Below are positions 47,734 to 59,380 of a stretch of 64,000 nucleotides of DNA, one piece after another. The first letter of the stretch is position 1; each line of letters starts with the position of its first letter. The notes beneath the pieces are model-generated. The model worked only from the letters and a program-made list of their open reading frames with translations. It was not told the origin of the DNA and searched no databases. Source of the DNA: Pseudomonadota bacterium (GTDB lineage Bacteria; Pseudomonadota; Alphaproteobacteria; Acetobacterales; Acetobacteraceae); assembly GCA_021845985.1 (NCBI GenBank), contig JAJZES010000033.1, positions 62,001-126,000 of the forward strand, written 5' to 3'. Position numbers and translations under genes: made by a program.

Positions 47734-48516
47734 CTATTGCCCCATCGGCACCAGACCGCTTGCCACGATCGCCGGGCGGGCGGCCGGCGAGGCCAGGAAG
47801 CGGATCAGCGCCCGCCCGGCATCCGGGTGCGGCGCGTCGGTCGGCACCCCGGCGGCGAACACGGTGTGCTTTTGCAGCGCCTCCGGCAGCGGCCCGAGCA
47901 GGTCGATGCCGGCCACCGGCTGCAACTCGCTGATCTGCTGAAAGCCAAGCTCCGCCGCGCCGCGCGCCACCACGGCGCCGACCGGCTCGGCCGGGATCAT
48001 GCGGGCGCGGCCCTGCATCGCCGCGGCAATGCCGAGCCGGACGAACAGCACGTCGCGCACATAGACGCCGCTGGCGCTGTCCGAATAGGCCACCGATTTT
48101 GCCGCCAGCAGCGCCGCGCGCAGCGCCGCCGGGCTGGTGATGTCGGGATGCGCGGCACCGTGGCGCACCGCGACGCCGATCACCGAATCGGCCAGATCGA
48201 CCCGGCTGTCGGCCGCCACCTTGCCGGCACGGATCAGCCGGTCCAGCGCGGCGCCGACCATGATCAGCACATCGTCGCGCTCGCCGCGCGCCAGCCGGTT
48301 GGGAATCGCGTCCGCCGTCGCCCCCATCGACGGCCCCCAGGCGAGCAGCAGATGGTCGCCCGTCTGACGCTCGAACTCCGGCGCCAGCGACCGCCACGCC
48401 GCGGCGAAACCGCCGGAGCTGACCACCCGCAGCGGATCATCTGCCCGCGCCGCCGCGGCCGGCGCAGCGAGCAGCAGCAGGCCGGCGGCCAGCCGCAGCA
48501 GCGCCCGCCGGCTCAT
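47734..48516 (-). CDS. periplasmic substrate-binding protein, ModA-like fold
   Basis: 260 aa from ATG 48516: a signal peptide ([15 protein letters not shown], ends ARAD), then [20 protein letters not shown] and [19 protein letters not shown], typical of the molybdate-binding-type family. No ABC permease or ATPase genes are near. It overlaps the stop of the upstream transporter gene by 4 nt (ATGA), so it may present a carboxylate to that transporter or be an extracytoplasmic sensor. The anion-binding serine pattern is visible, but the ligand is unknown. Confidence 0.75.
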   Translation of the reverse strand: MSRRALLRLAAGLLLLAAPAAAARADDPLRVVSSGGFAAAWRSLAPEFERQTGDHLLLAWGPSMGATADAIPNRLARGERDDVLIMVGAALDRLIRAGKVAADSRVDLADSVIGVAVRHGAAHPDITSPAALRAALLAAKSVAYSDSASGVYVRDVLFVRLGIAAAMQGRARMIPAEPVGAVVARGAAELGFQQISELQPVAGIDLLGPLPEALQKHTVFAAGVPTDAPHPDAGRALIRFLASPAARPAIVASGLVPMGQ

Positions 48517-49802
48517 GCCGATTGCCGCCGCAGGCTGGCCGCCGGGGCGCGATACAGCAGCAGCGTCGCCACCAGACCGCACACCCCGGCGAAGGCCATC
48601 CACAGGCCGGGTGCCGCCCGGTTGCCGGTGGCGCCGATCAGCCAGGTTGACACCAACGGGGTGAAGCCGCCGAACAGCGCGGTTGCCAGCGCATAGGCCA
48701 GCGAAAATCCCGCCGTCCGCACCTCTGGCGGCACGATCTCGGTCAGCGCCACCACCATGGCGCCATTATAGCTGGCATAGAGGAACGACAGCCACAGCAG
48801 CACCGCCAGCATCGCCCCGAAGCCCGGCGCCGACACCAGCCAGACCAGCACCGGATAGGCGGTCAGCGCGGTCAGCGTGGAAAACACCAGCAGCAGCGGT
48901 CGCCGGCCGATGCGGTCGGACAGCGCGCCCATCACCGGCAGCCAGAAGAAGTTCGACACCGCGACGCAGAACGTCACGATCAGGCTGTCGGTGGCCGAGA
49001 GATGCAGCACGCTGCGCCCGAAGGTCGGCGTATAGACGGTGATTGCGTAGAACGACACTGTGGTCGTCACCACCAGCAGCATGCCGAGCAGGACGATGCG
49101 GGCATCGCGCGCCAGTGCCGCGAACACCTCGCCAAGCCCCGGCCGGTGGTGGCGGCGGCGGAACTCCGGCGTCTCCTCCAGCGCGCGGCGGATGTAGAAC
49201 AGGAACGGCACGATCAGGCAGCCGATGACGAACGGCACCCGCCAGCCCCATCCGGCCAGCGCCGTCGGGCTCAGCAGCGCGTTCAGCGCGTAGCCGAGCG
49301 CCGCCGCCGCCATGATCGCCACCTGCTGGCTGGCCGATTGCCACGCGACAAACACCCCCCGGCGCCCCGGCGGCGCCATCTCGGCCAGATAGACCGACAC
49401 GCCGCCCAGCTCGACGCCGGCGGAAAACCCCTGCAGCAGCCGCCCGATCAGCACCAGCAGCGGCGCCAGCAGGCCGATGCTGGCATAGCCGGGGACGAAG
49501 GCGATCAGCAGCGTGCCGCACGCCATGATGCCGAGGGTGACGATCAGCCCCTGGCGCCGGCCGATCCGATCGACATAGGCACCGAGCACGACGGCGCCGA
49601 GCGGACGCATCAGGAAGCCGGCGCCGAAGGTCATGAAGGTCAGCAACAGCGACGCCGAGGCATCACCCTTGGGAAAGAACGCGGCGGCGATATACGTCGC
49701 GTAGAAGCCGAACAGGAAGAAGTCGAACATCTCCAGGAAATTGCCGCTGGTCACCCGCAGCACGGTGGCAATTTTCGACCGGCTCGCGCCCGGCTCGTTC
49801 AT
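48513..49802 (-). CDS. MHS-family MFS transporter (citrate/tricarballylate:H+ symporter-like)
   Basis: 429 aa with twelve predicted helices. The N-terminal [18 protein letters not shown] (about residues 19-36) and the loop motif [13 protein letters not shown] (about 73-85) are characteristic of the metabolite:H+ symporter subfamily, and RHH-type loops follow. Likely substrates are di- or tricarboxylates. It lies 26 nt after ntrX and overlaps the binding-protein gene, so it may be read from the ntr operon. Confidence 0.85.
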   Translation of the reverse strand: MNEPGASRSKIATVLRVTSGNFLEMFDFFLFGFYATYIAAAFFPKGDASASLLLTFMTFGAGFLMRPLGAVVLGAYVDRIGRRQGLIVTLGIMACGTLLIAFVPGYASIGLLAPLLVLIGRLLQGFSAGVELGGVSVYLAEMAPPGRRGVFVAWQSASQQVAIMAAAALGYALNALLSPTALAGWGWRVPFVIGCLIVPFLFYIRRALEETPEFRRRHHRPGLGEVFAALARDARIVLLGMLLVVTTTVSFYAITVYTPTFGRSVLHLSATDSLIVTFCVAVSNFFWLPVMGALSDRIGRRPLLLVFSTLTALTAYPVLVWLVSAPGFGAMLAVLLWLSFLYASYNGAMVVALTEIVPPEVRTAGFSLAYALATALFGGFTPLVSTWLIGATGNRAAPGLWMAFAGVCGLVATLLLYRAPAASLRRQSA

Positions 49803-49828
49803 GGCTCGTCTCCCCCGGATGCGCGGTC

Positions 49829-51223
49829 CTAGCCGCCGCGATCTTCCGCCCCGATCCCCAGTTGCTTGAGCTTGCGGTGCAGCGCGCTGCGCTCCATGCC
49901 GACGAAGCCCGCGGTGCGGCTGATATTGCCGCCGAAACGCAGCAATTGCGCCTGCAGATATTGCGTCTCGAACAGGTCGCGCGCCTCGCGCAGCGGCAGC
50001 GCCATGATGTCGGCCGAGGGGTCGGCGTTGAACAGCGCCGGCGCCGAGGAGCCGACCTCCGGCGGCAGCATCTCGGCGCGGATCGGGTCCGCCGTGCCGC
50101 CCGGCGCCATGATCAGCACCCAGTCCATCAGGTTGCGCAACTGGCGCACATTGCCCGGCCAGTCATAGGCCTGCAGCGCGGTCAGCGCGTCGGTTGACAG
50201 TTCGCGCCCCGGCATGCCCGAAGTTTCCGCCGAGCGGCGGAGGAAATGTTGCGCCAGCGTCGGGATGTCCTCGCGCCGCTCGCGCAGCGCCGGCACCCGC
50301 AGCGGCACCACCGCCAGCCGGTAGAACAGATCCTCGCGGAACCGGCCGGCGGCGATCTCGCCCTGCAGATCCCGGTTGGTGATCGACAGCACCCGCACAT
50401 CGACCTTCACCCGGCTCGACCCGCCGAGCCGCTCGAACGCCTGGTCCTGCAGCGCGCGGACGATCTTGCCCTGGGTTTCCAGCGGCATGTCGGAGACCTC
50501 GTCGAGCAGCAGGGTGCCGCCATGCGCGCGTTCGAGCACGCCGGCGCGGCGCGGCTGGGCCGCCGGGTCCGACCCGCCCTCGACACCGAACAACTCCTCC
50601 TCGAAGCGGGCGGGGTTGAGGGTGGCGCAGTTGAGCGCCACGAACGGTCCCTCGGCGCGGCGCGAGCGGGCGTGGATGATGCGGGCGACGACTTCCTTGC
50701 CCGATCCGGCCGGTCCCTGGATCAGCACGCGCGATCCGGTCGGGGCGACTTTTTCGACCTGTGCGCGCAACTGGGCGATCACGTGGCTGCTGCCGGTCAG
50801 CTCGGTTTCCGGCCCGGCGCGCAGGCGCAATTCGGCGTTCTCGCGCGCCAATTGCGCCGCCTCCAGCGCCCGCCGCACCACCAGCAGCAGCCGGTCGGAC
50901 TGGAACGGCTTTTCGATGAAGTCATAGGCGCCCTCCTGGATCGCCGAGACCGCCATTTCGATGGTGCCGTGGCCGGAGATCATCACCACCGGCACCTGCG
51001 GCTCTTCGCGGTGCAGTGCGCGCAGGATGCCGATGCCGTCCAGACGCGAGCCTTGCAGCCACACGTCGAGCACGATCAGGCTCGGCCGGCGCAGCCGGAA
51101 CGCCGCCAGCGCCTGTTCGGAATCGCCGGCCTGGCGCGTGTCATAGCCTTCGTCGCGCAGGATGCCCTCGACCAGCAGGCGGATGTCGGGTTCGTCATCG
51201 ACGATCAGGATCTCATGCGCCAT
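49829..51223 (-). CDS. ntrX: nitrogen assimilation response regulator NtrX
   Basis: 464 aa: receiver domain ([18 protein letters not shown], phospho-acceptor Asp in IVLDVWLQ at about 53), AAA+ domain with GPAGSGKE (about 164-171) and C-terminal Fis-type helix-turn-helix (about 432-452). The sigma54-contact loop GAFTGA is absent: where it should stand the sequence reads [15 protein letters not shown]. The absence is usual in alphaproteobacterial NtrX. It therefore probably acts without sigma54, in the NtrY-NtrX pathway of nitrogen and envelope control. Start overlaps the ntrY end by 11 nt. Confidence 0.93.
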   Translation of the reverse strand: MAHEILIVDDEPDIRLLVEGILRDEGYDTRQAGDSEQALAAFRLRRPSLIVLDVWLQGSRLDGIGILRALHREEPQVPVVMISGHGTIEMAVSAIQEGAYDFIEKPFQSDRLLLVVRRALEAAQLARENAELRLRAGPETELTGSSHVIAQLRAQVEKVAPTGSRVLIQGPAGSGKEVVARIIHARSRRAEGPFVALNCATLNPARFEEELFGVEGGSDPAAQPRRAGVLERAHGGTLLLDEVSDMPLETQGKIVRALQDQAFERLGGSSRVKVDVRVLSITNRDLQGEIAAGRFREDLFYRLAVVPLRVPALRERREDIPTLAQHFLRRSAETSGMPGRELSTDALTALQAYDWPGNVRQLRNLMDWVLIMAPGGTADPIRAEMLPPEVGSSAPALFNADPSADIMALPLREARDLFETQYLQAQLLRFGGNISRTAGFVGMERSALHRKLKQLGIGAEDRGG

Positions 51224-53480
51224 GCTGCGTCCTCAGCCTGTGGCCCTGCTGCGATCCGGCCTGCGGGCCGAGCGGCAGCGTCAGCGTCGCAACCGTGCCC
51301 GGCCCCTCCCAGTCCGCGCGCGGCACCCGGTCGGCCAGTGTCACCCGGCCGCCATGGTCCTCCATGATCTTCTTGACGATGGCAAGGCCGAGACCGGTGC
51401 CCTTGGGCTTATGAGTGACATACGGCTCGGTCAGCCGATCACGATCCGCCTCCGGCAGCCCGGTGCCGTCGTCGGCGACGCTGATCGCCACCTCCTGCTC
51501 ATCGGCGGTGACGCCGATCACGATGCGCCCGGCGCGCGGCCGCGCCGCCACCGCGTCGGCGGCATTCTGCAACAGATTGGTCAGCGCCTGACCGAGCAAC
51601 CGGCGGTCACACGGCGCCACCGGCCCGCGGTCGGGGATCGCCGTGACATAGCTGATTTCCGGGTGTGCGGTGCGCTGCAGCACCAGCGCCTCGCGCGCCG
51701 CCCGGCCGATATCCTCGGGCCGGATGTTCGGCTGCGGCATGCGGGCGAAGGCGGAGAACTCATCGACCATGCGGCCGATATCGCCGACATGGCGGACGAT
51801 GGTGTCGGCACATTGCGCGAACGTCTCGGGGTCGGACTTGATTTCCTTGGCGAAGCGCTTTTTCAGCCGTTCGGCGGAAAGCTGGATCGGTGTCAGCGGA
51901 TTCTTGATCTCGTGGGCGATGCGTCGGGCCACGTCGGCCCAGGCGGCCTTGCGCTGGGCCGACTGCAGCTCGGTGATGTCGTCGAAGGTGACGACGAAGC
52001 CGAAGCCCGGCCGGGTTCCATCGCCGCCGCTGCGGTCAGCGCCGATGCGCACCAGCAGGGTGCGCCGGCGGTTCGCCGGCCCGTGCTGGATTTCCGCCGT
52101 ATGCGCCCGCTCCGGTGCCTCCCGCGCCGCCTGGATCAGGGCGGCGAACTCCTCGACCACCTCGCCGAGCTGCCGGCCGATGGCGCTCAGCAGGTCGTGG
52201 CCGAGCAGCGCGCTGGCCGCCTGGTTGGGCAATTCGATCTGGCCGTCATGGTCGAGGCCGATGACCCCGGCGGTGACGCCGGCCAGCACCGTTTCGGTGA
52301 AGCGCCGGCGCAGGTCGATCTGGCTGTAGGCGTCCATCAGCTCGCTGCGCTGCGCCGCCAGTTGCCCGGTCATCCGGTTGAAGGCGCGCGACAGGCCGGC
52401 AACCTCGTCGCCGGTCGCCGCCTCGGGCACGCGCACGCCGAGATCGCCGGCGCGCACCCGTTCGGCGGCCATGATCAGGCGGCCGATCGGGCGGGCGATC
52501 TGGTTGGCGATGACCAGCCCGATCAGCGCCGCGGCCAGCAGCACCAGCAGCGCCACCAGGGCGAAGATCAGCACCAGCGTCACCTGCAGCCCGGAGCGGT
52601 TCTGATCCAGCCGGTTGTATTCGGCGACCGCCTTCTCGGTGCGCGCCATGTGATCGAGAATGGCCGGATCGACCGGCCGGCTGATCAGCAGCATCAGCAT
52701 CGGCGTCGAATCGAGTGCGACCACCGCGCGCACCCGCGTCGAATCGTCGGCGCCGAGCACGACGACATCGCCGCTCTTGGCCTGCTCGGTCGCCGCCGCC
52801 GGCGGCGCGGTGATGCCGAGGCCGGCCATCAGCCCGGCCGAGGCGATCACCTGTCCGGTCACCGGCTCATAGATCACCGCCTCGGTCAGCCCGCGCAGCG
52901 CCGTCTGACTGGCCAGGATCTCGCCGAAGGCGTTCGGGTCGTCGGCCAGCAGCCGGCCGGCGCGGGCGAGGTCGTTGGCCATGCCGAGCGCATCGGCGCG
53001 GATGTTGTTGCGGTGCTCCTCCAGATAGCCGCGGCTGGCCTGCAGGCTCTCCGCCAGCGCGGTGCGCACCCGGTCGTTGAACCAGGACTGGATGCCGAGG
53101 TCGAAGAAGAACGTGGCAAACACGGCGACGACGATCGCCGGCGTGACCGCGACGCCGCCGAACAGCAGCACCAGCCGCACATGCAGCCGTGAGCCGGCCG
53201 AGCCGCGCCGCCGCTCCACCCACACCCGCGTCAGCCGCCCGGCCAGCACGGCGCCCAGCACCAGCAGCACGGCGAGATTCGACAGCACCAGGGCGAAGGC
53301 GCGGTTCGGGTGCATGACCTGCGGCATGCCGCCGGCCAGCGTGGCGAAACTGGCGATGCCGAGCGCCAGCGCCACCGCCGCCAGGATCAGCGTGAACACC
53401 TTGCCGAGCAGAAGATCGGCGAGGCGGTGCAGCCGCTCGCCGCGGGTCAGCCGCGGCGATGGCAGGAAGGGGGCGTTCAT
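51213..53480 (-). CDS. ntrY: nitrogen regulation sensor histidine kinase NtrY
   Basis: 755 aa: two to four N-terminal membrane segments with a periplasmic portion, a HAMP domain (about residues 310-365), a PAS domain (about 380-480), and the HisKA domain with RRIAHEIKNPLTPIQLSAER (phospho-His about 520). HATPase motifs NLLQNAADA and GTGLGLAIVKKI are present. It phosphorylates NtrX. It stands between ntrC and ntrX in the usual order. Confidence 0.94.
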   Translation of the reverse strand: MNAPFLPSPRLTRGERLHRLADLLLGKVFTLILAAVALALGIASFATLAGGMPQVMHPNRAFALVLSNLAVLLVLGAVLAGRLTRVWVERRRGSAGSRLHVRLVLLFGGVAVTPAIVVAVFATFFFDLGIQSWFNDRVRTALAESLQASRGYLEEHRNNIRADALGMANDLARAGRLLADDPNAFGEILASQTALRGLTEAVIYEPVTGQVIASAGLMAGLGITAPPAAATEQAKSGDVVVLGADDSTRVRAVVALDSTPMLMLLISRPVDPAILDHMARTEKAVAEYNRLDQNRSGLQVTLVLIFALVALLVLLAAALIGLVIANQIARPIGRLIMAAERVRAGDLGVRVPEAATGDEVAGLSRAFNRMTGQLAAQRSELMDAYSQIDLRRRFTETVLAGVTAGVIGLDHDGQIELPNQAASALLGHDLLSAIGRQLGEVVEEFAALIQAAREAPERAHTAEIQHGPANRRRTLLVRIGADRSGGDGTRPGFGFVVTFDDITELQSAQRKAAWADVARRIAHEIKNPLTPIQLSAERLKKRFAKEIKSDPETFAQCADTIVRHVGDIGRMVDEFSAFARMPQPNIRPEDIGRAAREALVLQRTAHPEISYVTAIPDRGPVAPCDRRLLGQALTNLLQNAADAVAARPRAGRIVIGVTADEQEVAISVADDGTGLPEADRDRLTEPYVTHKPKGTGLGLAIVKKIMEDHGGRVTLADRVPRADWEGPGTVATLTLPLGPQAGSQQGHRLRTQHGA

Positions 53481-53499
53481 CAGGGGCGCTGCCGCCCGA

Positions 53500-54960
<1,461 letters not shown>

Positions 54961-54965
54961 CGTCG

Positions 54966-56105
54966 TCAGACCCCTTCCACGTCATCGTGGATGACCGGCA
55001 GATGCAGGCGGAATTCGGTGCGGCCGGGCCGGCTGTCAACTTCGATCAGGCCGCCGTGATCGGCGACGATCTTGGCCACCAGCGCCAGTCCAAGGCCGCT
55101 GCCGGCGGGTTTGGTGCTGACGAACGGATCGAACAGATTGGGCCGGATGTCCTCGGCGATACCCGGCCCGTTGTCGCGCACGGCGACCAGCAGCGGCAGA
55201 TGCAGCCGCCGGTCGCTGCCGGGAACCGCCAGCCAGACGCCATGCTGAAAGCCGGTGGTCAGGGTGATCTCACCGTTCGGCAGCGCCGCCGCGGTGATCG
55301 CCTCGGCGGCGTTCTTGACCAGATTGAGCACCACCTGCACCAACTGGTCACGGCTGCCCCAGGCCGGCGGCAGCGACGGGTCATAGACTTCGTGGATGCG
55401 CAGATGCGCGGCAAAGCCGCTCTGCGCCAGCCGCCGCACATGCTCCAGCACGCGATGGATGTTGAACGGCGCCCGCTCGATCGGCTTCTCGCCGAAAATC
55501 TCCATGCGATCGACCAGGGCGCGGATGCGGTCGGCCTCGTCACGGATCAGCACGGTCAGTTCGCGGTCCGCCTCGGCGACGCTGCTTTCGAGCAGTTGCG
55601 CGGCGCCGCGGATGCCGGAGAGCGGGTTCTTGACCTCGTGCGCCAGGATCGCCGCCATGCCGGTGACCGAGCGGGCGGCGCTGCGGAAGGTCAGTTGCCG
55701 GTCGAGGGCGCGGGCTGCCGAGGCATCCTGCAGCACCAGCACCACGCTGCCGGGTTCCTCCGGCAGCGGCGAACCCTGCACGGTGATGCCCTGTTTGTGC
55801 AGCCGCGGGCTGTCGAGCGTCATGTCGTGCTCGCTGATCGTCGCCTCGGTGTCGCGCACCTGGGCGATCAGCAGGAAAATCGGGTTGTCCTCCGGCACCA
55901 GATCGGCCAGCCGCAGATGCGCCAGTTGCACCTGTGACAGGCCGAGAAACTGCTCGGCGGCGTGGTTGGCGAAGCGGAAGCGGTTGTCGCGGTCGAGCAG
56001 CAGCACCGCCGCCGGCAGCGCCGACAGCAGCGCCGCGGTGTCCGGCTCGCGCGCCGTCTCGCGCCCGACCACCGCCAGCACGCCGCGCGCCAGCGGCCCC
56101 CTCAT
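54966..56105 (-). CDS. ntrB: nitrogen regulation sensor kinase NtrB
   Basis: 379 aa, soluble: a PAS domain (about residues 25-130), HisKA with [19 protein letters not shown] (phospho-His about 155) and HATPase with [11 protein letters not shown] and [12 protein letters not shown]. No membrane segments. It controls NtrC phosphorylation in answer to PII. The ATG at 56105 overlaps the dusB stop (ATGA), as in many alphaproteobacteria. Confidence 0.94.
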   Translation of the reverse strand: MRGPLARGVLAVVGRETAREPDTAALLSALPAAVLLLDRDNRFRFANHAAEQFLGLSQVQLAHLRLADLVPEDNPIFLLIAQVRDTEATISEHDMTLDSPRLHKQGITVQGSPLPEEPGSVVLVLQDASAARALDRQLTFRSAARSVTGMAAILAHEVKNPLSGIRGAAQLLESSVAEADRELTVLIRDEADRIRALVDRMEIFGEKPIERAPFNIHRVLEHVRRLAQSGFAAHLRIHEVYDPSLPPAWGSRDQLVQVVLNLVKNAAEAITAAALPNGEITLTTGFQHGVWLAVPGSDRRLHLPLLVAVRDNGPGIAEDIRPNLFDPFVSTKPAGSGLGLALVAKIVADHGGLIEVDSRPGRTEFRLHLPVIHDDVEGV

Positions 56106-57139
56106 GCCGCCACCGCCGGCGCGTCGCCGCTGATCAGCGGGTCATAGAACCCGTCGATCCGGCGCAGCACCGCGGCCACCTCGTCGAGCCGCATCACACT
56201 GGCGCGGAACTCCGCCGAGCCGGGCAGGCCGCGCGAGTACCAGGCCAAGTGCTTGCGGGCCAGCCGCAGCCCCGCATCGGTGCCGAAATGCGCCAGCATG
56301 GCGTGGTAATGCTCCAGCATGATCTTTTTCTGTTGCGCCAGTGCCGGCTCGGCGAGGCTGCTGCCGGTGCGCAGCCGATGCGCCACCTGGGCGGGAAACC
56401 ACGGCCGGCCATAGCAGCCGCGGCCGATCATCACCCCGTCGGCGCCGGAGCGGCGCAGCGCCTCGACGGCGGCCTCCTCGGTGGTGATGTCGCCGTTGAC
56501 GATCACCGGGATGCGCACCGCCTGCTTGACCCCGGCGATGAAATCCCAGTCGGCGACGCCGGTATAGAACATCTGCCGGGTGCGGCCATGCACCGTCACC
56601 ATGCGGATGCCGACCTCCTCGGCGATGCGGGCGAGGCGCGGCGCGTTCAGGCTGGCATGGTCCCAGCCCATGCGCATCTTCAGCGTCACCGGCACCGCGA
56701 CCGCGCGCACCGTCGCCTCCAGGATGCGGGCGGCGGCGACCTCGTCGCGCATCAGGGCGCTGCCGGCCTCCTGGCCGACGGCGACTTTTTTCACCGGGCA
56801 GCCAAAATTGATGTCGATGATGTCGGCGCCGCGGCCGACGGCGATGCGCGCCGCCTCGGCCATCGCCACCGGGTCGCAGCCGGCAAGCTGGATCGCCGAC
56901 GGCGCGCCGTCCAGCTCGGCCATGCGCAGCGTGGTGCGGTTCTCCCGCACCATCGCCCAGGAGGCGATCATCTCGGAGACCACCAGCCCGGCGCCGAGGC
57001 GCCGCGCCAGCCGGCGGAACGGCAGATCGGTGACGCCCGACATCGGCGCCAGGATCACCGGCAGGTCGATGACGACGCCATTGCCAAGCACGAGAGGCCG
57101 CACGCAAAGCGGCTGCCTGATTTCATTCGGGTTGCCCAT
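56102..57139 (-). CDS. dusB: tRNA-dihydrouridine synthase DusB (NifR3)
   Basis: 345 aa, TIM-barrel flavoprotein. LAPMSGVTDLPFRRLARRLG (about residues 31-50), the catalytic Cys in INFGCPVKKV (about 110-119), and VHGRTRQMFYTG and NGDITTEEAA are the family motifs. It reduces U17 in tRNA. It leads the dusB-ntrB-ntrC-ntrY-ntrX operon, the classic nifR3-ntr arrangement. The start codon lies 79 nt from that of the divergent ispDF. Confidence 0.95.
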   Translation of the reverse strand: MGNPNEIRQPLCVRPLVLGNGVVIDLPVILAPMSGVTDLPFRRLARRLGAGLVVSEMIASWAMVRENRTTLRMAELDGAPSAIQLAGCDPVAMAEAARIAVGRGADIIDINFGCPVKKVAVGQEAGSALMRDEVAAARILEATVRAVAVPVTLKMRMGWDHASLNAPRLARIAEEVGIRMVTVHGRTRQMFYTGVADWDFIAGVKQAVRIPVIVNGDITTEEAAVEALRRSGADGVMIGRGCYGRPWFPAQVAHRLRTGSSLAEPALAQQKKIMLEHYHAMLAHFGTDAGLRLARKHLAWYSRGLPGSAEFRASVMRLDEVAAVLRRIDGFYDPLISGDAPAVAA

Positions 57140-57218
57140 GATTTGGGCACTTTATCCCTTGCCCGGTGGCCGCGCAACACGTTGACGCGACGCCGCGGTG
57201 CGGCAAGTGTGCGCTTCG

Positions 57219-58364
57219 ATGTCCGCCCCTCGTCTCGCCGCCCTGCTGATGGCCGCCGGCTCCGGCAGTCGCTTTGGCGCGCCCACCGCCAAGCAGTTTC
57301 TGCCGCTTGCCGGTCGCCCGGTGCTGCGCCATGCCGCCGAGCGTCTGGCCGCCGGCTGCGACCTGCTGCTGCCGGTCGGCGATGCGGCGCCGATCGCCGC
57401 GGCGCTGGCCGGCATCGCGCATCTGCCGCCGGTGGCCGGCGGCGCCACCCGCCAGGACAGCGTGCGCCGCGGTCTCGACGCGCTGCTGCCCTATGCGCCC
57501 GACCTCGTCATGGTGCATGACGGCTGCCGCCCGTTCTTCCCGGCGACGACCATTACCGAACTGCGCAGGGCGGTCGAACAGGTCGAAGGGGCGATCCCGG
57601 CGGTGCCGGTGTCCGAGACGCTCAAGCGCAGCGGCGACGGGCGGATCGGCGCCACGGTGTCGCGCGAGGGGCTGTACCGGGCGCAGACGCCGCAGATGTT
57701 CCATTTCGCGCTGCTGCACCGGTTGCACCACAGCGCCGCCCAGGGGGCAACCGACGACGCGGCGATTCTCGAAGCCGCCGGGCATGCAGTGGCGCTGGTG
57801 CCGGGCAGCGAGGACAACGTCAAGCTCACTTACCCGGAGGATTTCGTGCGGCTGGAGCGTATCCTCGGCGCGGCGCTGCTGCCGCGGGTCGGCACCGGGT
57901 TTGATGTGCATGTGCTGGAGCGCGGTCGCCGCCTGATGCTGTGCGGCGTCGAGGTGCCGCACGAGTTCGGGCTGGCCGGCCATTCGGACGCCGATGTCGG
58001 CATCCACGCGCTGTGCGATGCGATTTACGGCGCGCTGGCCGAGGGCGATATCGGCCGCCACTTCCCGCCCAGCGAGATGACCTGGAAGGACGCCGATTCG
58101 GCGCGGTTCCTGGCCCATGCGGCGGCGCGCATCGCCGCCCGCGGCGGGGTGCTGGCGAATGCCGACGTGACGCTGGTCTGCGAACGGCCAAAGATCACGC
58201 CGCACGCGGCGGCGATGATCGCGCGGCTGGCGACGCTGCTGCAGGTGCCGCAATCGCGCCTGTCGGTGAAGGCGACGACCACCGAACGGCTCGGCTTCAC
58301 CGGCCGCATGGAGGGGATCGCGGCGCAGGCGGCGGTGATGATCCTGCTGCCGGCGGCCGACTGA
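57219..58364 (+). CDS. ispDF: bifunctional IspD/IspF, isoprenoid precursor synthesis
   Basis: 381 aa from ATG 57219. Residues 1 to about 220 form IspD (MEP cytidylyltransferase) with AALLMAAGSGSRFGAPTAKQ and HDGCRPFF. From about 227 starts IspF (MECDP synthase) with GTGFDVHVLERG, the zinc ligands D-x-H, and GHSDADVGIHALCDA. The fusion is usual in alphaproteobacteria. These catalyse steps 3 and 5 of the MEP pathway; ispE is elsewhere. The in-frame GTG at 57198 is less likely. Confidence 0.95.
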   Translation: MSAPRLAALLMAAGSGSRFGAPTAKQFLPLAGRPVLRHAAERLAAGCDLLLPVGDAAPIAAALAGIAHLPPVAGGATRQDSVRRGLDALLPYAPDLVMVHDGCRPFFPATTITELRRAVEQVEGAIPAVPVSETLKRSGDGRIGATVSREGLYRAQTPQMFHFALLHRLHHSAAQGATDDAAILEAAGHAVALVPGSEDNVKLTYPEDFVRLERILGAALLPRVGTGFDVHVLERGRRLMLCGVEVPHEFGLAGHSDADVGIHALCDAIYGALAEGDIGRHFPPSEMTWKDADSARFLAHAAARIAARGGVLANADVTLVCERPKITPHAAAMIARLATLLQVPQSRLSVKATTTERLGFTGRMEGIAAQAAVMILLPAAD

Positions 58365-58430
58365 GGCGGCGCCGTTGCCACCATGAACGACGCGGCTGGA
58401 CGCCGCCCTAAATCCGCCTTAGTCTAGTGT

Positions 58431-58440
58431 CTTAGCTAAG
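58431..58440. promoter_or_regulatory. palindromic operator of the toxin-antitoxin pair
   Basis: CTTAGCTAAG, a perfect 10-bp palindrome one base before the antitoxin start, next to TTAGTCTAG, a -10-like A/T stretch in otherwise GC-rich DNA. Autoregulation by the antitoxin is inferred. Confidence 0.55.
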
Positions 58441-58441
58441 A

Positions 58442-58699
58442 GTGCATGCCGTGAAGACCGTCAACGTCCATGAGGCGAAGACCACCCTTTCCGCGCTGCT
58501 CGCGCTGGTCGAACAGGGCGAGGAGGTGGTGATCGCGCGCAATGGCGAACCGGTGGCCAGGCTCAGCCGCTATCATCCGGCACAGCCGCGCCAGCCGGGC
58601 GCATTGCGGCGCCTGCCGGGATGGGAGAGCTTCCGCTATGACCCGGCGGTCTTCGCCCCGCTGAGCGATCAGGAGATCGCCGACGAGGGGTGGCTGTGA
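58442..58699 (+). CDS. Phd/YefM-type antitoxin
   Basis: 85 aa from GTG 58442; GTG 58451 is possible and gives the cleaner family start MKTVNVHEAKT. The N-terminal half TVNVHEAKTTLSALLALVEQG with VVIARNGEPVARL is the Phd/YefM DNA-binding fold. The C-terminal tail FRYDPAVFAPLSDQEIADEG would wrap the toxin. It overlaps the PIN toxin gene by 4 nt (GTGA). Confidence 0.9.
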   Translation: MHAVKTVNVHEAKTTLSALLALVEQGEEVVIARNGEPVARLSRYHPAQPRQPGALRRLPGWESFRYDPAVFAPLSDQEIADEGWL

Positions 58700-59082
58700 G
58701 CGACGGCTGCCTCGCCGACGCCTGCGCGATCATCGCCTTCTTCGCCGATGGCGGCGCCAGCATGACCGAAACCGGCATCGCCGCCATGCAACGTGACGTG
58801 GCAATCTCGCCGATCACCGTCTGGGAACTGGCCCGAAAAGCGTCCATCGGCAAGCTGCCGCCGTTGCCGACCGTGGCTGGCAGTTTTACCCGCTGGCTCG
58901 CCGAACAAGGGTTCCGCCTTCAACCGCTGACATGGGCAGACACCGAACGCGCCACTGCGCTGCCGCCGATCCACAAAGACCCGATGGATCGCATGCTGAT
59001 CGCACAGGCGTTGAACGCGGCCATGCCGGTGATTACCGAGGATGGGCTGTATCGGCAGTACGGCGTGACGACGGTGTGGTGA
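58696..59082 (+). CDS. PIN-domain toxin (VapC-like)
   Basis: 128 aa. PIN nuclease acids are visible: Asp in CLADACAIIAFF, Glu in ITVWELARK, Asp pair in KDPMDRMLIAQAL and Asp in ITEDGLY. PIN toxins cleave tRNA or rRNA when freed from the antitoxin. The start is GTG 58696 at the antitoxin overlap. It belongs to the Phd-linked PIN group. The pair stands 58 nt left of the tRNA-derived attachment site, just outside the island. Confidence 0.9.
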   Translation: MSDGCLADACAIIAFFADGGASMTETGIAAMQRDVAISPITVWELARKASIGKLPPLPTVAGSFTRWLAEQGFRLQPLTWADTERATALPPIHKDPMDRMLIAQALNAAMPVITEDGLYRQYGVTTVW

Positions 59083-59140
59083 TCCCCGCCGACGTGCCGC
59101 ACGCGCCTTTCGCCGATCCGCATTTCCTTCTGGAAATGCT

Positions 59141-59190
59141 TGGCGTTCCCGGCGGGATTCGAACCCACGGCCCCAGGATTAGGAATCCTG
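59141..59190 (-). other. 3' half of tRNA-Arg(CCT): attL core
   Basis: On the minus strand 59190-59141 reads as an anticodon stem-loop CAGGATTCCTAATCCTG (anticodon CCT), a 5-nt variable loop, a T arm with GGTTCGAATCCC, an acceptor 3' strand and CCA. No D arm or 5' acceptor strand with the right pairing lies to the right (59191-59240). The gene is therefore incomplete, as expected of the duplicated attachment core left at the integrase end. Confidence 0.8.
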
Positions 59191-59380
59191 TAGTCAGGCA
59201 TTTCCGGGGCAGTCCGGCACCGTTCCGAACCATCCCGTAGCGTCCGAATAACCCAGCAATTCCGCTTGCTTTCCGCCCGCATCCCCGCGAGGATACCGGC
59301 CGGGATGGCCCGGGTCGGTTCGGTTGTGTTGAAGCCCCGCTGCATCCCCAGTGAAGCCCCGAGCGGGTGCCGAGGTCGGG

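Noticed and set aside
49829-51223. inactivated sigma54 activator (missing GAFTGA)
   Set aside because: The absence of GAFTGA is the usual state of alphaproteobacterial NtrX, so it is not decay.
59141-59245. complete tRNA-Arg gene
   Set aside because: The anticodon arm, T arm and CCA are present, but no D arm or 5' acceptor strand pairs correctly in the next 50 nt. It is the duplicated 3' half only.
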